Below, piece by piece: positions 24,154 to 31,405 of a stretch of DNA of 35,130 bases (position 1 is its first letter; every line of letters begins with the position of its first letter). The stretch is taken from contig JABDGN010000011.1 in NCBI GenBank assembly GCA_013285995.1, forward strand, positions 1 to 35,130, written 5' to 3'. A program made the position numbers and the translations under genes. Below the pieces are notes generated by a model. That model ran no database searches. It was not told the origin of the DNA and saw only the letters and a list, made by a program, of their open reading frames with translations. This stretch comes from Gammaproteobacteria bacterium (GTDB taxonomy: Bacteria; Pseudomonadota; Gammaproteobacteria; JABDGN01).

Positions 24154-24609
24154 ATGGCCGACACAAAAAAACCAATTCCCACCCGACAAGCCGCGCTGGA
24201 TGCCTATATAACTTTACGCCGGGCCGGTAATACTATCGCCGCCAAGCTTAACCGACACATTACCGACAACCATTTAACCGCCGGTCAATTTGGCATTTTA
24301 GAAGCATTATTTCATTTGGGTCCTCTTTCACAACAACAATTGGCTAAAAAGATTTTGTCCTCTAAAGGCAATATCACAATGATTATTGATAACCTTGAAA
24401 AGCAGGCCATTGTTAAGCGTACTGCATCGCCTCATGACAGGCGCACGACGATCATTCAACTAACGCCGCAAGGTAAAAAAATGATCAGCAAAATCGTCCC
24501 CAATCACCTTAAGAAAATTGTTACCATGATGTCAGTGTTAACCGTGACAGAAATGATGGAATTAAAACGGCTATGTAAAAAAGTAGGTTTATCAATTAAT
24601 AAGGAATAA
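24154..24609 (+). CDS. MarR family transcriptional regulator
   Basis: The 151-residue protein has the MarR winged helix: LTAGQFGILEALFHLGPLSQQQLAKKILSSKGNITMIIDNLEKQAIVKR and the wing SPHDRRTTIIQLTPQGKKM, with dimerisation helices at both ends. It lies 2 nt upstream of a glutathionyl-hydroquinone reductase gene, so it probably represses that operon and responds to quinones or phenolics. Only one cysteine is present, near the C-terminus, so a two-cysteine thiol switch within one subunit is excluded. The promoter overlaps a dyad that could be its own operator. Confidence 0.88.
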   Translation: MADTKKPIPTRQAALDAYITLRRAGNTIAAKLNRHITDNHLTAGQFGILEALFHLGPLSQQQLAKKILSSKGNITMIIDNLEKQAIVKRTASPHDRRTTIIQLTPQGKKMISKIVPNHLKKIVTMMSVLTVTEMMELKRLCKKVGLSINKE

Positions 24610-24611
24610 CG

Positions 24612-25562
24612 ATGGGATTACTAATCAATGGCGTTTGGGATCCAAACATTGACAGCAAAAAGTTTACGGGTAAAACTGATGCGTTTCATAATGTGATTAC
24701 GGCCGATGGCTCTTCTGGTTTTAAAGCCGAAGCGAATCGCTATCACTTGTATGTTTCTCTGGCTTGCCCCTGGGCATCTCGCACCTTAATTTTTCGCAAA
24801 CTTAAAAAGTTGGAAAATACTATTTCACTTTCAATTGTTGACCCACTCATGGCTGAGCAGGGTTGGGCCTTTAGCGATGCGCCGGGCTGCATTCCTGATA
24901 CCGTGAATCACTGCCACTACTTGCATGAAATTTATAGTAAAGCGAAAGCGGATTATACCGGTCGTGTGACGGTACCTGTCTTATGGGATAAACATACCCA
25001 AACGATTGTGAACAATGAATCCTCTGAAATTATTCGGATGTTTAATTCTGAATTTAATACGCTGACGGGTGACACTGCTGATTTCTATCCTGAGGCGTTA
25101 CGCTCCGAAATTGATGCCATTAACGAGCGTGTTTATAATCATGTTAATCTCGGTGTTTACAAATGTGGCTTTGCAATTAAGCAATCTGCTTATAATGTTG
25201 CCTTTGATGCTTTATTCGCTGAGTTAGACGCACTTGAAAAACGCTTGAGCCAACAGCGTTATTTAGTGGGCCAGCAAATCACCGAAGCCGACTGGCGTTT
25301 GTTTACCACCTTAATCCGTTTTGATAGCGTGTATTATGTGCACTTCAAATGTAATTGGCGACGGATTATCGACTACCCCAATTTACAAAATTATTTGCGC
25401 GAGCTGTATCAACATCCTGGCATTGCTGAGACAGTTAATTTTGAACATATTAAACAGCATTATTATTTGAGCCATAAACATATTAATCCGATGGGGATTA
25501 TTCCCAATGGTCCCGAATTGAAACTAGATGAGTCGCATCATCGTGATAGAATAAACTTATGA
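24612..25562 (+). CDS. Glutathionyl-hydroquinone reductase (Xi-class GST, YqjG/ECM4 type)
   Basis: The 316-residue protein shows the Xi-class layout: an N-terminal thioredoxin-like domain with the catalytic C52-P-W-A (LACPWASRTLI) and a helical C-terminal domain containing ADWRLFTTLIRFDSVYYVHFKCN and the family ending HINPMGIIPNGP. It releases hydroquinone from glutathionyl-hydroquinones using a second glutathione, in the cytoplasm. It is translationally close to the MarR gene, which suggests quinone-controlled expression. It complements the quinone reductase at 5325-6311. Confidence 0.92.
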   Translation: MGLLINGVWDPNIDSKKFTGKTDAFHNVITADGSSGFKAEANRYHLYVSLACPWASRTLIFRKLKKLENTISLSIVDPLMAEQGWAFSDAPGCIPDTVNHCHYLHEIYSKAKADYTGRVTVPVLWDKHTQTIVNNESSEIIRMFNSEFNTLTGDTADFYPEALRSEIDAINERVYNHVNLGVYKCGFAIKQSAYNVAFDALFAELDALEKRLSQQRYLVGQQITEADWRLFTTLIRFDSVYYVHFKCNWRRIIDYPNLQNYLRELYQHPGIAETVNFEHIKQHYYLSHKHINPMGIIPNGPELKLDESHHRDRINL

Positions 25563-25662
25563 TGGATGTAACTTTAATTGCTGCTACTAAAAGTAAATAA
25601 TCATTTTAGGTATCGACTAAAAAAGTATTTTTTAAATAAATTTTTCTATAGAGGAGAGAAAA

Positions 25663-26283
25663 ATGTTTAAGACCTGTCAAGATGCGCAGAGAGAGTTTGA
25701 ATCCTGTTGGCGAAATCTAAATTATACGCCTATTGAGTTAGATGACGTAGATGTCAACAAGACACTTTTGCACTATGTAAGTGAGAAACCAATCCATTTC
25801 ACACAACAAATGCTTTGGGATATGGAAAAAAAGAAAGCGTGGAATCCTGGTGAGTATATTCCTTATGTCATACGAGCAGGTTCCGCTAAAGCATGGAATA
25901 AACATACCGATCTAAATAATGGTGATGAAATATTCGTCAGAATGTCGGATCAAAAACAATGGACACATCCTGATATTTATGAAACTGTTTATGAAGAAGT
26001 GTATGTTAATGAGAGTGAACAATTGGTTACATTCCTCGGTGTAAAAATATTGCCTGGAGTTTCCACGGAATTAAATCCTCAACAACCTTTATTTCATGTT
26101 CAACACGGAGTGGGAGGAACAGAAGATAACCCTATCAATACATGGCGAATTGTGCATCTTACTAAAATAAAAGGTGAACAGTTAATATCACATTTTAAAA
26201 AAATGAATAATACAACTCATTTACCAGGCTTTATTCTCAGCTATATCGAAAAAGATTTACATATCCCAATCAGACATAAGTGA
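25663..26283 (+). CDS. Unrecognised 206-residue protein
   Basis: I do not recognise the family. The start is well supported by GAGGAG about six bases upstream. The sequence is soluble, rich in Trp, Tyr and charged residues, with VRMSDQKQWTHPDIYETVYEEVYV and HGVGGTEDNP as distinctive stretches, and has no signal peptide or membrane segment. A TTTAG-N7-CTAAA dyad (about 25604-25620) lies upstream. The next ORF overlaps or follows closely, so the two form a likely pair. Confidence 0.7.
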   Translation: MFKTCQDAQREFESCWRNLNYTPIELDDVDVNKTLLHYVSEKPIHFTQQMLWDMEKKKAWNPGEYIPYVIRAGSAKAWNKHTDLNNGDEIFVRMSDQKQWTHPDIYETVYEEVYVNESEQLVTFLGVKILPGVSTELNPQQPLFHVQHGVGGTEDNPINTWRIVHLTKIKGEQLISHFKKMNNTTHLPGFILSYIEKDLHIPIRHK

Positions 26284-26333
26284 TTTTTTATTGGCTTTGT
26301 TGGCTTTCGTTTTTAAGCTATTGCAAAAGAGTT

Positions 26334-26642
26334 ATGGCAACAGATATGGCACCTTTTCAACAAACAGACGTTTTAAAACAACTTTGTTATCAGGCGCGTG
26401 AAGCCAAGATGCCCGTCGCATTGAGCATACTGCATCGTAAGTTGTGTCCTGGAAAAACCTTTGCAGATTTTTATGAGGGTTGGTTTCCACCCAAAGAATA
26501 TACTAAGCCATTTACAGTGGGTGATAAAACGTATCACCATTTTTTCCCTATTCAGCTGAGGGTCATTAATGCGGTTAATATGAATGATCCATCAGTCATT
26601 TCCACAATACGCACACCAAAATACCTTAATGAAAACACTTGA
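26334..26642 (+). CDS. Unrecognised small protein, possibly dimeric alpha/beta-barrel
   Basis: From ATG 26334 the product has 102 residues: helix (LKQLCYQAREAKM), strand (PVALSILHRKLCPGKTFADFYEGWFPP) and IQLRVINAVNMNDPSVIST. The layout with a PGKTxxDFxxxW segment recalls antibiotic-monooxygenase/ferredoxin-like folds, but this is only a loose resemblance. A GTG at 26280 overlapping the preceding stop would add a hydrophobic 18-residue leader (IFYWLCWLSFLSYC) that could be a membrane anchor or signal; it has no ribosome binding site. It is likely co-transcribed with the gene at 25663. Confidence 0.5.
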   Translation: MATDMAPFQQTDVLKQLCYQAREAKMPVALSILHRKLCPGKTFADFYEGWFPPKEYTKPFTVGDKTYHHFFPIQLRVINAVNMNDPSVISTIRTPKYLNENT

Positions 26643-26659
26643 AACAAGCCACACTTGTT
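26643..26659 (+). terminator. Hairpin between convergent genes
   Basis: AACAAG-CCACA-CTTGTT forms a 6-bp stem directly after the stop of the small ORF; the nearest T-run (TTTTT) is 12 bases further. This is a weak terminator candidate. Confidence 0.3.
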
Positions 26660-26677
26660 AGAATCATTACCGTTTTT

Positions 26678-27406
26678 CTATTTTGCAGCTTTCACTACCA
26701 ACAAGGGCGACCTGGTTTTGTGAATTGCTAAACGTGATTGCTGTTCAATTTGTGCATCTGTTGGCATCGGCTCTAATACTTTTTGCAGAGTAAAACCTGT
26801 TTCAAGCAAGGTGTTTAAATAGGTTTGTAAAGTGCGATGATATTTTACGACCCCCTCTACGAACCAGGTTTGTAAAAATTGTTGTTCATCACGATAATTT
26901 TTAATCGGCCAAATGTCAGCTTGGGTAATATGCACACCGCTTGAGTAAGCCGTGCAAATAGGATGTTCGACTGAAAATACTAAGGTGCCATTCGAGTTTA
27001 ACCAACTATAAAGCTTTTGACATAAGGCGACATAATCCTCTACATAATGAAAGGTAAGTGAGCTCACAATCACATCAAAAGTTTTCGAGGTAGTAAATTT
27101 TTCTATCGGCACACATTGGTATTCAATAGCCACATCTTGCGTTTTTTCCTGTGCAACGGCTAGCATTTTTTCAGAGACATCAATACCTAATACACTCACG
27201 GCACCCTCTTCTCGCGCATAACGACAAAAATCACCAAAGCCACAGCCAATGTCTAAAATATCCAAACCTTTCAAAGGAGGCAAAAGTGCGCGAATAGCGG
27301 GCTGCTCAAGCACGGCATTAAAACCTTGTTCATTGTTTCGTAATGCTGAGTAACCGGCAAAGAAGTCGGGATTGTCGTAAATATTTTGAATAGGTTGATT
27401 AGTCAT
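26678..27406 (-). CDS. Class I SAM-dependent methyltransferase
   Basis: The 242-residue protein has motif I ILDIGCGFGDF (about 50-60), the acidic SAM-ribose residue in VLGIDVSEKML, FDVIVSSLTFHYVEDY (motif II) and LNSNGTLVFSVEHP. This matches the UbiE/BioC-like Methyltransf_11 type, acting on a small molecule. ATG 27406 starts 4 nt after the stop of the GNAT remnant, so it is the last gene of a three-gene minus-strand operon with DUF1653. Confidence 0.87.
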   Translation of the reverse strand: MTNQPIQNIYDNPDFFAGYSALRNNEQGFNAVLEQPAIRALLPPLKGLDILDIGCGFGDFCRYAREEGAVSVLGIDVSEKMLAVAQEKTQDVAIEYQCVPIEKFTTSKTFDVIVSSLTFHYVEDYVALCQKLYSWLNSNGTLVFSVEHPICTAYSSGVHITQADIWPIKNYRDEQQFLQTWFVEGVVKYHRTLQTYLNTLLETGFTLQKVLEPMPTDAQIEQQSRLAIHKTRSPLLVVKAAK

Positions 27407-27410
27407 ATAT

Positions 27411-27647
27411 TTAACCAATAACAGGTTGAGTTAGTAACTCATTTGTTAAAGCAGTTAACACATGATCTTGCCATTGACTGTCAAGATTTTGCCAATATTC
27501 AGCTTGATATTGCGTATCATTTTGCCGCGATGAAGCCCGAAAATGCTCTTTGTTTTTTAACATATAAGCTGCTATTTTACTAGCGTAACTTGCATCCGGC
27601 ACAATGATATGAAGGCGCTTGGTTGAGCGTAAAAAGATGTAACTCAT
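27411..27647 (-). pseudogene. RimJ-type GNAT gene with internal deletion
   Basis: The 78-codon ORF has a good start (GAGGT six bases upstream, ATGA overlap with the DUF1653 stop). Its first part, KRLHIIVPDASYASKIAAYM then NKEHFRASS and YQAEYWQNL, is the N-terminus of a RimJ/RimL GNAT. Its last part, WQDHVLTALTN, is the family's usual C-terminal signature. The whole acetyl-CoA-binding core, normally about 90-100 residues, is missing between them. The frame survives the deletion, so a short protein may still be made, but it cannot be an acetyltransferase. Confidence 0.68.
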
Positions 27648-27859
27648 ATTTCTACCTCTTTAAAACGCGGCACTTGTTTCCCTTCATAAGTTACTTCTTC
27701 AAAAAACATTTCTTTAGGCCGCACCCAAACCTGTTTATCTTCTATCTGTTGATATACCACCATTTCTTCCAGTGTTTCACTGTGGCGGGCAACGTCGATG
27801 AATTTATAAAGCTTGCTGGTTTTGTAGTGTTGAAAACAGTGGCCGTGCAGATGTTCCAT
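27644..27859 (-). CDS. DUF1653 family protein
   Basis: The 71-residue protein is a single compact DUF1653 domain: H-x-HCFQHYKTSKLYKFIDVARHSETLEEMVVYQ, VWVRPKEMFFEEV and VPRFKEVEI. The family is widespread, small and SH3-like, without proven function. GAGAG lies upstream of the ATG. It overlaps the GNAT remnant by ATGA and heads the minus-strand operon. Confidence 0.87.
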   Translation of the reverse strand: MEHLHGHCFQHYKTSKLYKFIDVARHSETLEEMVVYQQIEDKQVWVRPKEMFFEEVTYEGKQVPRFKEVEI

Positions 27860-27949
27860 TATTAGCTCTCTTCAAGAAAATTAATCGGCTTTTAATTTAC
27901 CATATTTTCTAATTCTTTTCCTAGCCATATGCAAACCAGCGCCGACCTC

Positions 27950-27977
27950 TTGACATAATAATTGTAGCTATTATAAT
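27950..27977 (+). promoter_or_regulatory. Consensus sigma70 promoter of the EVE-marR operon
   Basis: TTGACA (27950-27955), a 16-bp spacer and TATAAT (27972-27977) match both hexamers fully. The transcript would begin near 27983-27985, past the ATG at 27979, so translation would start at ATG 27988 with a leader of only a few bases. Confidence 0.7.
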
Positions 27978-27987
27978 CATGGATATT

Positions 27988-28427
27988 ATGTACCAAACTA
28001 ACAAACCACGCTATTGGATAGCCGTTGCCAGCAAAAATCATGTAATGCGTGGCGTTGCCGATGGCTTTGCGCAAGTAAGGCTGCGCCACTTAAGCGTATG
28101 CAGCCGGGCGATGGTCTTATTTATTACTCACCTAAAATGGAGTTTGAAGGGAATGTTCCCTGCCAATCGTTTACAGCTTTGGGTTATGTAAGCGGCGAAA
28201 TGGTTTATCACTTTGACATGGGCAATAGCTTTGTACCCTTTCGGCGTGATGTACGATATATACAAGCTAAGGATGCTACCATCGCTCCATTGCTTCAGAA
28301 CTTAAGTTTTATTAAAGATAAACAGCGTTGGGGTTATCCATTTCGGTTTGGTTTGTTTGAAATTTCAGAATCGGATTTTGAACTGATTGCCGTCCACATG
28401 CGAATTAAGGAGGAAGAAATCATATGA
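27988..28427 (+). pseudogene. EVE-domain (PUA-like) gene with a frameshift
   Basis: Frame 1 gives MYQTNKPRYWIAVASKNHVM then RGVADGFAQV up to about 28076. The continuation KAAPLKRMQPGDGLIYYSPK, FDMGNSFVPFRRDV and KDKQRWGYPFRFGLFEI runs in frame 3 to the stop at 28425-28427. Together they form a complete EVE domain, a fold that binds modified bases or nucleotides. The join lacks a few codons (the family has GFAQV-x2-GKAAPLK), so a small deletion at 28075-28080 has caused the shift. The 3' part still overlaps the MarR gene by ATGA. An assembly error would be the alternative. Confidence 0.75.
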
Positions 28428-28879
28428 CTAAGCCCGTTAAATTTTCCCATACTAAAGCTGAACACAGTATTGGCCTGACCTTTTGGCAAACCAGCTTATT
28501 ATGGCAACGTAGTGTGACCAAAGCTTTGAAACCATTTGGTTTAACGCACGCGCAGTTTGTATTATTAACGAGCGTCGCCTGGTTAACGCAGCAACATGCT
28601 GAGCTAACCCAAGTGATGTTATCGAAGCATGCCAAAACTGACATTATGATGACCTCCAAAGTACTCCGTACCTTGGAGCAAAATGAGTTGATTAAGCGCT
28701 TAAGCCATTCAACAGACACACGCGCTAACGCATTGCAAATCACGACTAAAGGTAAAAATCTCGTGCAAAAAACATTACCCGTAGTCGAAACAACTGATCG
28801 ACAATTTTTTGCCCAATTGGGTTCTGGTCAAAACGCCTTCCATCAACAATTATTGAAACTACAAGAAGAGGAAAAATAA
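28424..28879 (+). CDS. MarR family transcriptional regulator
   Basis: The 151-residue protein has the MarR winged helix: LTHAQFVLLTSVAWL, LTQVMLSKHAKTDIMMTSKVLRTLEQNELIKRL and the wing STDTRANALQITTKGKNL. The ATG overlaps the stop of the frameshifted EVE gene, and AAGGAGG is a strong ribosome binding site upstream. It lies before an SRPBCC gene (1 nt gap), probably a ligand-responsive operon. The effector is unknown. Confidence 0.88.
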   Translation: MTKPVKFSHTKAEHSIGLTFWQTSLLWQRSVTKALKPFGLTHAQFVLLTSVAWLTQQHAELTQVMLSKHAKTDIMMTSKVLRTLEQNELIKRLSHSTDTRANALQITTKGKNLVQKTLPVVETTDRQFFAQLGSGQNAFHQQLLKLQEEEK

Positions 28880-28880
28880 C

Positions 28881-29300
28881 ATGTGGAAAACAACCTATAC
28901 GACGACTACTGATAAAGTCACTCCCGAACAGATCTGGCGCGTCTGGTCCGATATTTCTTTACGCTCTGCCTGGGATACCGACACCGAATGGGCGACTCTT
29001 GAAGGTCCATTTGCCGATGGTTCGATTATTCGCTTTAAAGTAAAAAATGGTCCCAAGGTGAAAATGGAACTCTTAAACTGTGTACAGAATCGCTCATTCA
29101 CCGACAGAACAAAATTTCCGGGCGCATTAATGGATGTCACGCACACTGTTGAGCAAACTGGCGATAAAGTCACCTTGACTATCGTGCTACAAATCAGTGG
29201 TTTATTAAGTTTTCTGTGGCGCAAATTAGTCGCCGAAAAAGTCGCTGCAACGTTTGCTGAACAAACTGCGATGCTGATTAAAGTGGCGCAAGATAAATAA
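28881..29300 (+). CDS. SRPBCC (START/Bet v1-like) family protein
   Basis: The 139-residue protein has the Bet v1-like lipid/small-molecule pocket layout: TTDKVTPEQIWRVWSDISLRSAWDTDTEWATLEGPFADGS at the start, a beta sheet and the long C-terminal helix KLVAEKVAATFAEQTAMLIKVA. Such proteins bind hydrophobic ligands or act as cyclases. It is directly downstream of the MarR gene, a frequent pairing in bacteria. Confidence 0.85.
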   Translation: MWKTTYTTTTDKVTPEQIWRVWSDISLRSAWDTDTEWATLEGPFADGSIIRFKVKNGPKVKMELLNCVQNRSFTDRTKFPGALMDVTHTVEQTGDKVTLTIVLQISGLLSFLWRKLVAEKVAATFAEQTAMLIKVAQDK

Positions 29301-29311
29301 ATTTATTTGAA

Positions 29312-30079
29312 ATGATAACCTCCCTTACTCAATTAGCTTTAGAAACTGAAATGGCGTTTTGGAACGCTATGGCAATTAACAAATTAGATTCCACTTGCGT
29401 TACAGCCATCAGTACGGGATTACCCGATGCGCCAGGATTAAACTTGGTAATTGACGCACAATTAAATGCCGGTACGGTTGATGCAGAAATTGGGCGAGTC
29501 ATTGATTTTTTTGCAATTCAGCAATTGGCCTGGTCGTGGTATCTCGGCCCTTTAACCAAGCCATACAACTTGGCTGAACATTTATTAAAGCACAATTTGG
29601 TATATCAAGAAAATTTTCCAGGAATGTATTTCAATTTGCAGAAAAATTTTTCAAATAAGCCACTAAATGATTTTACGATTATTGAAGCAATTGATTTACA
29701 GCAATGGTCAGAAATAATCGGTGACGCTTTTGCAGCATCGGATAACGGTATTGCCTACGGTCATTTAAACACTGGCATTCCACATGGCCCAGATACAGCT
29801 TTCCGCCACTATGTTGGTTACTACCAAGATAAAGCTGTGGGTGCGGGCACCTTATTTTTGACTGATAATGCAAGTATGATCCACAACCTCGCTACTAAAA
29901 CAGATTTTTTAAAGCGTGGCTTTGGCACAGCCATGTTATCACATCTTATGCAGACTGCAAAAAATTTACAGAAACAGCATTGCTTTCTGGATGCCTCAGA
30001 TAGCGGTGCAAGCCTGTACAAAAAGATTGGTTTTGAACTTTACTGTTACTATAATGTATATGGATTTTCAGAATGTTAA
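29312..30079 (+). CDS. GNAT family N-acetyltransferase with N-terminal extension
   Basis: The 255-residue protein has a helical N-terminal half (about 1-115, LALETEMAFWNAM) of the kind seen in GNATs with a degenerate first domain. The active GNAT domain lies at about 120-250, with AVGAGTLFLTDNASMIHNLATKTDFLKRGFGTAML (acetyl-CoA loop RGFGTA) and ASLYKKIGFE. The substrate is unknown. It follows the SRPBCC gene by 11 nt without a clear ribosome binding site, and its end overlaps the next gene by 7 nt. Confidence 0.83.
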   Translation: MITSLTQLALETEMAFWNAMAINKLDSTCVTAISTGLPDAPGLNLVIDAQLNAGTVDAEIGRVIDFFAIQQLAWSWYLGPLTKPYNLAEHLLKHNLVYQENFPGMYFNLQKNFSNKPLNDFTIIEAIDLQQWSEIIGDAFAASDNGIAYGHLNTGIPHGPDTAFRHYVGYYQDKAVGAGTLFLTDNASMIHNLATKTDFLKRGFGTAMLSHLMQTAKNLQKQHCFLDASDSGASLYKKIGFELYCYYNVYGFSEC

Positions 30080-30552
30080 CGCAAGAATCGCGACACACAC
30101 TTATTTGGATCACTGATCTTTTAAAAAGATTAAACATCCCCTTTCAAATTGCTGGTGGATTGGCAGCAATCATTTATGGCGCTACGCGCCCATTAAACGA
30201 TATTGATATTGACATACCGGAAGACCAATTTGATTTAGTAGTAGATGCGCTAAAGGAATTTATTATCTTTGGCCCGCAGCAATTTAAAGATGAAAATTGG
30301 GACTTGCTACTAATGACACTCAACTATCAGAGGCAGTCGATTGATATCAGTGGTGCTCATCATACGAAGATATTCAATCAGGCTACCAGTACTTGGCAAG
30401 CCATCACAACTGATTTTTCAAACGTTGTGGTAAAAAATATCAATGGATTACTATTGCCAGTAATTCCTTGGAAGGAGTTAGTCTCTTATAAAAAAATATT
30501 GGGGCGAGAGGCGGATTTGTTAGATCTGGTAGAGTTGACTGGACAACATTGA
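30073..30552 (+). CDS. Nucleotidyltransferase-like protein (Pol beta superfamily)
   Basis: The 159-residue protein has the Pol beta NTase signature: IAGGLAAIIYGATRP (GG at 28-29), then NDIDIDIP with three acidic residues (43-47), and a later IDIS that can supply the third carboxylate. It resembles the minimal NTase family used in aminoglycoside adenylylation and in toxin-antitoxin pairs. No HEPN partner is adjacent, so a TA role is not supported. It is the last gene of the plus-strand operon before a strong terminator. Confidence 0.78.
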   Translation: MLTQESRHTLIWITDLLKRLNIPFQIAGGLAAIIYGATRPLNDIDIDIPEDQFDLVVDALKEFIIFGPQQFKDENWDLLLMTLNYQRQSIDISGAHHTKIFNQATSTWQAITTDFSNVVVKNINGLLLPVIPWKELVSYKKILGREADLLDLVELTGQH

Positions 30553-30570
30553 AAAAACAGAGCTAATCTT

Positions 30571-30594
30571 TAAGCTTGTTAATAGCTTATTTTT
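30571..30594 (+). terminator. Rho-independent terminator of the 27988-30552 operon
   Basis: TAAGCT (30571-30576), loop TGTTAAT and AGCTTA (30584-30589) form a perfect stem followed immediately by TTTTT (30590-30594). It overlaps the stop codon of the convergent Qnr-like gene. Confidence 0.65.
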
Positions 30595-31375
30595 CACTCT
30601 CAACCACAATGTCAAATAGCTTCAAGATATTGGCGCATTGGTCGGAAGAAATTCTTAACCCGGAAAAACTGCAGGATTGTAGAATGATGTTAGTACAGCT
30701 TGCACCTTGTAAATCTAACTCTTTCAAGCTGGAATGCTCAAAGCTCATACCATTTAGAATACAGTCACTCATATTCGCTTCTTCTAAGTTAGCATGATCA
30801 AATAATGCTTCTGTGAAATCATTATTAGATAAGTTGCAACTTGCTAAATGCACATAAGAAAAACGACTAAAACGACAATTGGAATCAATAATTTCAGCAT
30901 TAGCAAAGACAACTTTGCTGTTAACTCGATTGCTAAAATTGGCCTTCTCAAAATCGCAACCAGCAATTTTACAATTTTTAATGCTTAGACCAAACAAATC
31001 AGCTTCTTTAAATTTAGCTAAGCTTAAGTTGCACTCTAAAAAGGAAATAAAGCGAAAACTGGCGTACGAAAAATCACAGCCACGATCTTTTTCAGCATTA
31101 TAAAAACCACATCCATCCAATAAACAATCTTGCCATTGCGCATGCGAAAACTGGCAGTCATCAAATTGACTGTTGTAAAACTTGAGGTTGTCAAACTTAG
31201 CTACACCAAATCGATTGTCTTCAAATAAGCAGTTTTCAAATTCCACATCATTGAGTTCCACTTCGCTCCACCGGATTTCTTTAAAATGAAGATTTTTTAA
31301 GTTAGCTTCGGCTAAAATCTTAGTAAGGTCGATCTGTTCAACCAGCTTGCGTACTACAGTACTTTGCGTATTCAT
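30587..31375 (-). CDS. Qnr-like pentapeptide repeat protein
   Basis: The 262-residue protein is a right-handed quadrilateral beta-helix with repeats such as ADLFG, CNLSL, ANFSN, ANLEE and CILNG. Two repeat-breaking loops lie where Qnr proteins have loops A and B: NAEKDRG (about 93-99) and NRVNSKVVFANAEIIDSN (about 149-166). From GCDFSYASFRFISFLECNLSLA onward the pattern parallels Qnr, including the end (ISSDQ-x-ILKLFDIVV against ISxxQ-x-LLxxLGIVV). Qnr proteins mimic DNA and protect gyrase from quinolones. About 40 extra residues precede the Qnr-like part. ATG 31375 is preferred to GTG 31399. Confidence 0.78.
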   Translation of the reverse strand: MNTQSTVVRKLVEQIDLTKILAEANLKNLHFKEIRWSEVELNDVEFENCLFEDNRFGVAKFDNLKFYNSQFDDCQFSHAQWQDCLLDGCGFYNAEKDRGCDFSYASFRFISFLECNLSLAKFKEADLFGLSIKNCKIAGCDFEKANFSNRVNSKVVFANAEIIDSNCRFSRFSYVHLASCNLSNNDFTEALFDHANLEEANMSDCILNGMSFEHSSLKELDLQGASCTNIILQSCSFSGLRISSDQCANILKLFDIVVESEK

Positions 31376-31405
31376 AATGGTTCTGACCCCGTATCGCACC
31401 TTATT

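Noticed and set aside
28014-28073. Independent gene starting at TTG 28014 in frame with the second half of the EVE domain
   Set aside because: Its first 20 codons are the out-of-frame reading of the true EVE N-terminus; the domain shows that the two frames belong to one gene.
30073-30552. MNT/HEPN toxin-antitoxin module
   Set aside because: The NTase-like protein has no HEPN partner beside it; it follows a GNAT and ends at a terminator.
30576-30797. Plus-strand ORF inside the Qnr-like gene
   Set aside because: It is the antisense of a repetitive coding sequence; repeats keep the other frames open by chance.
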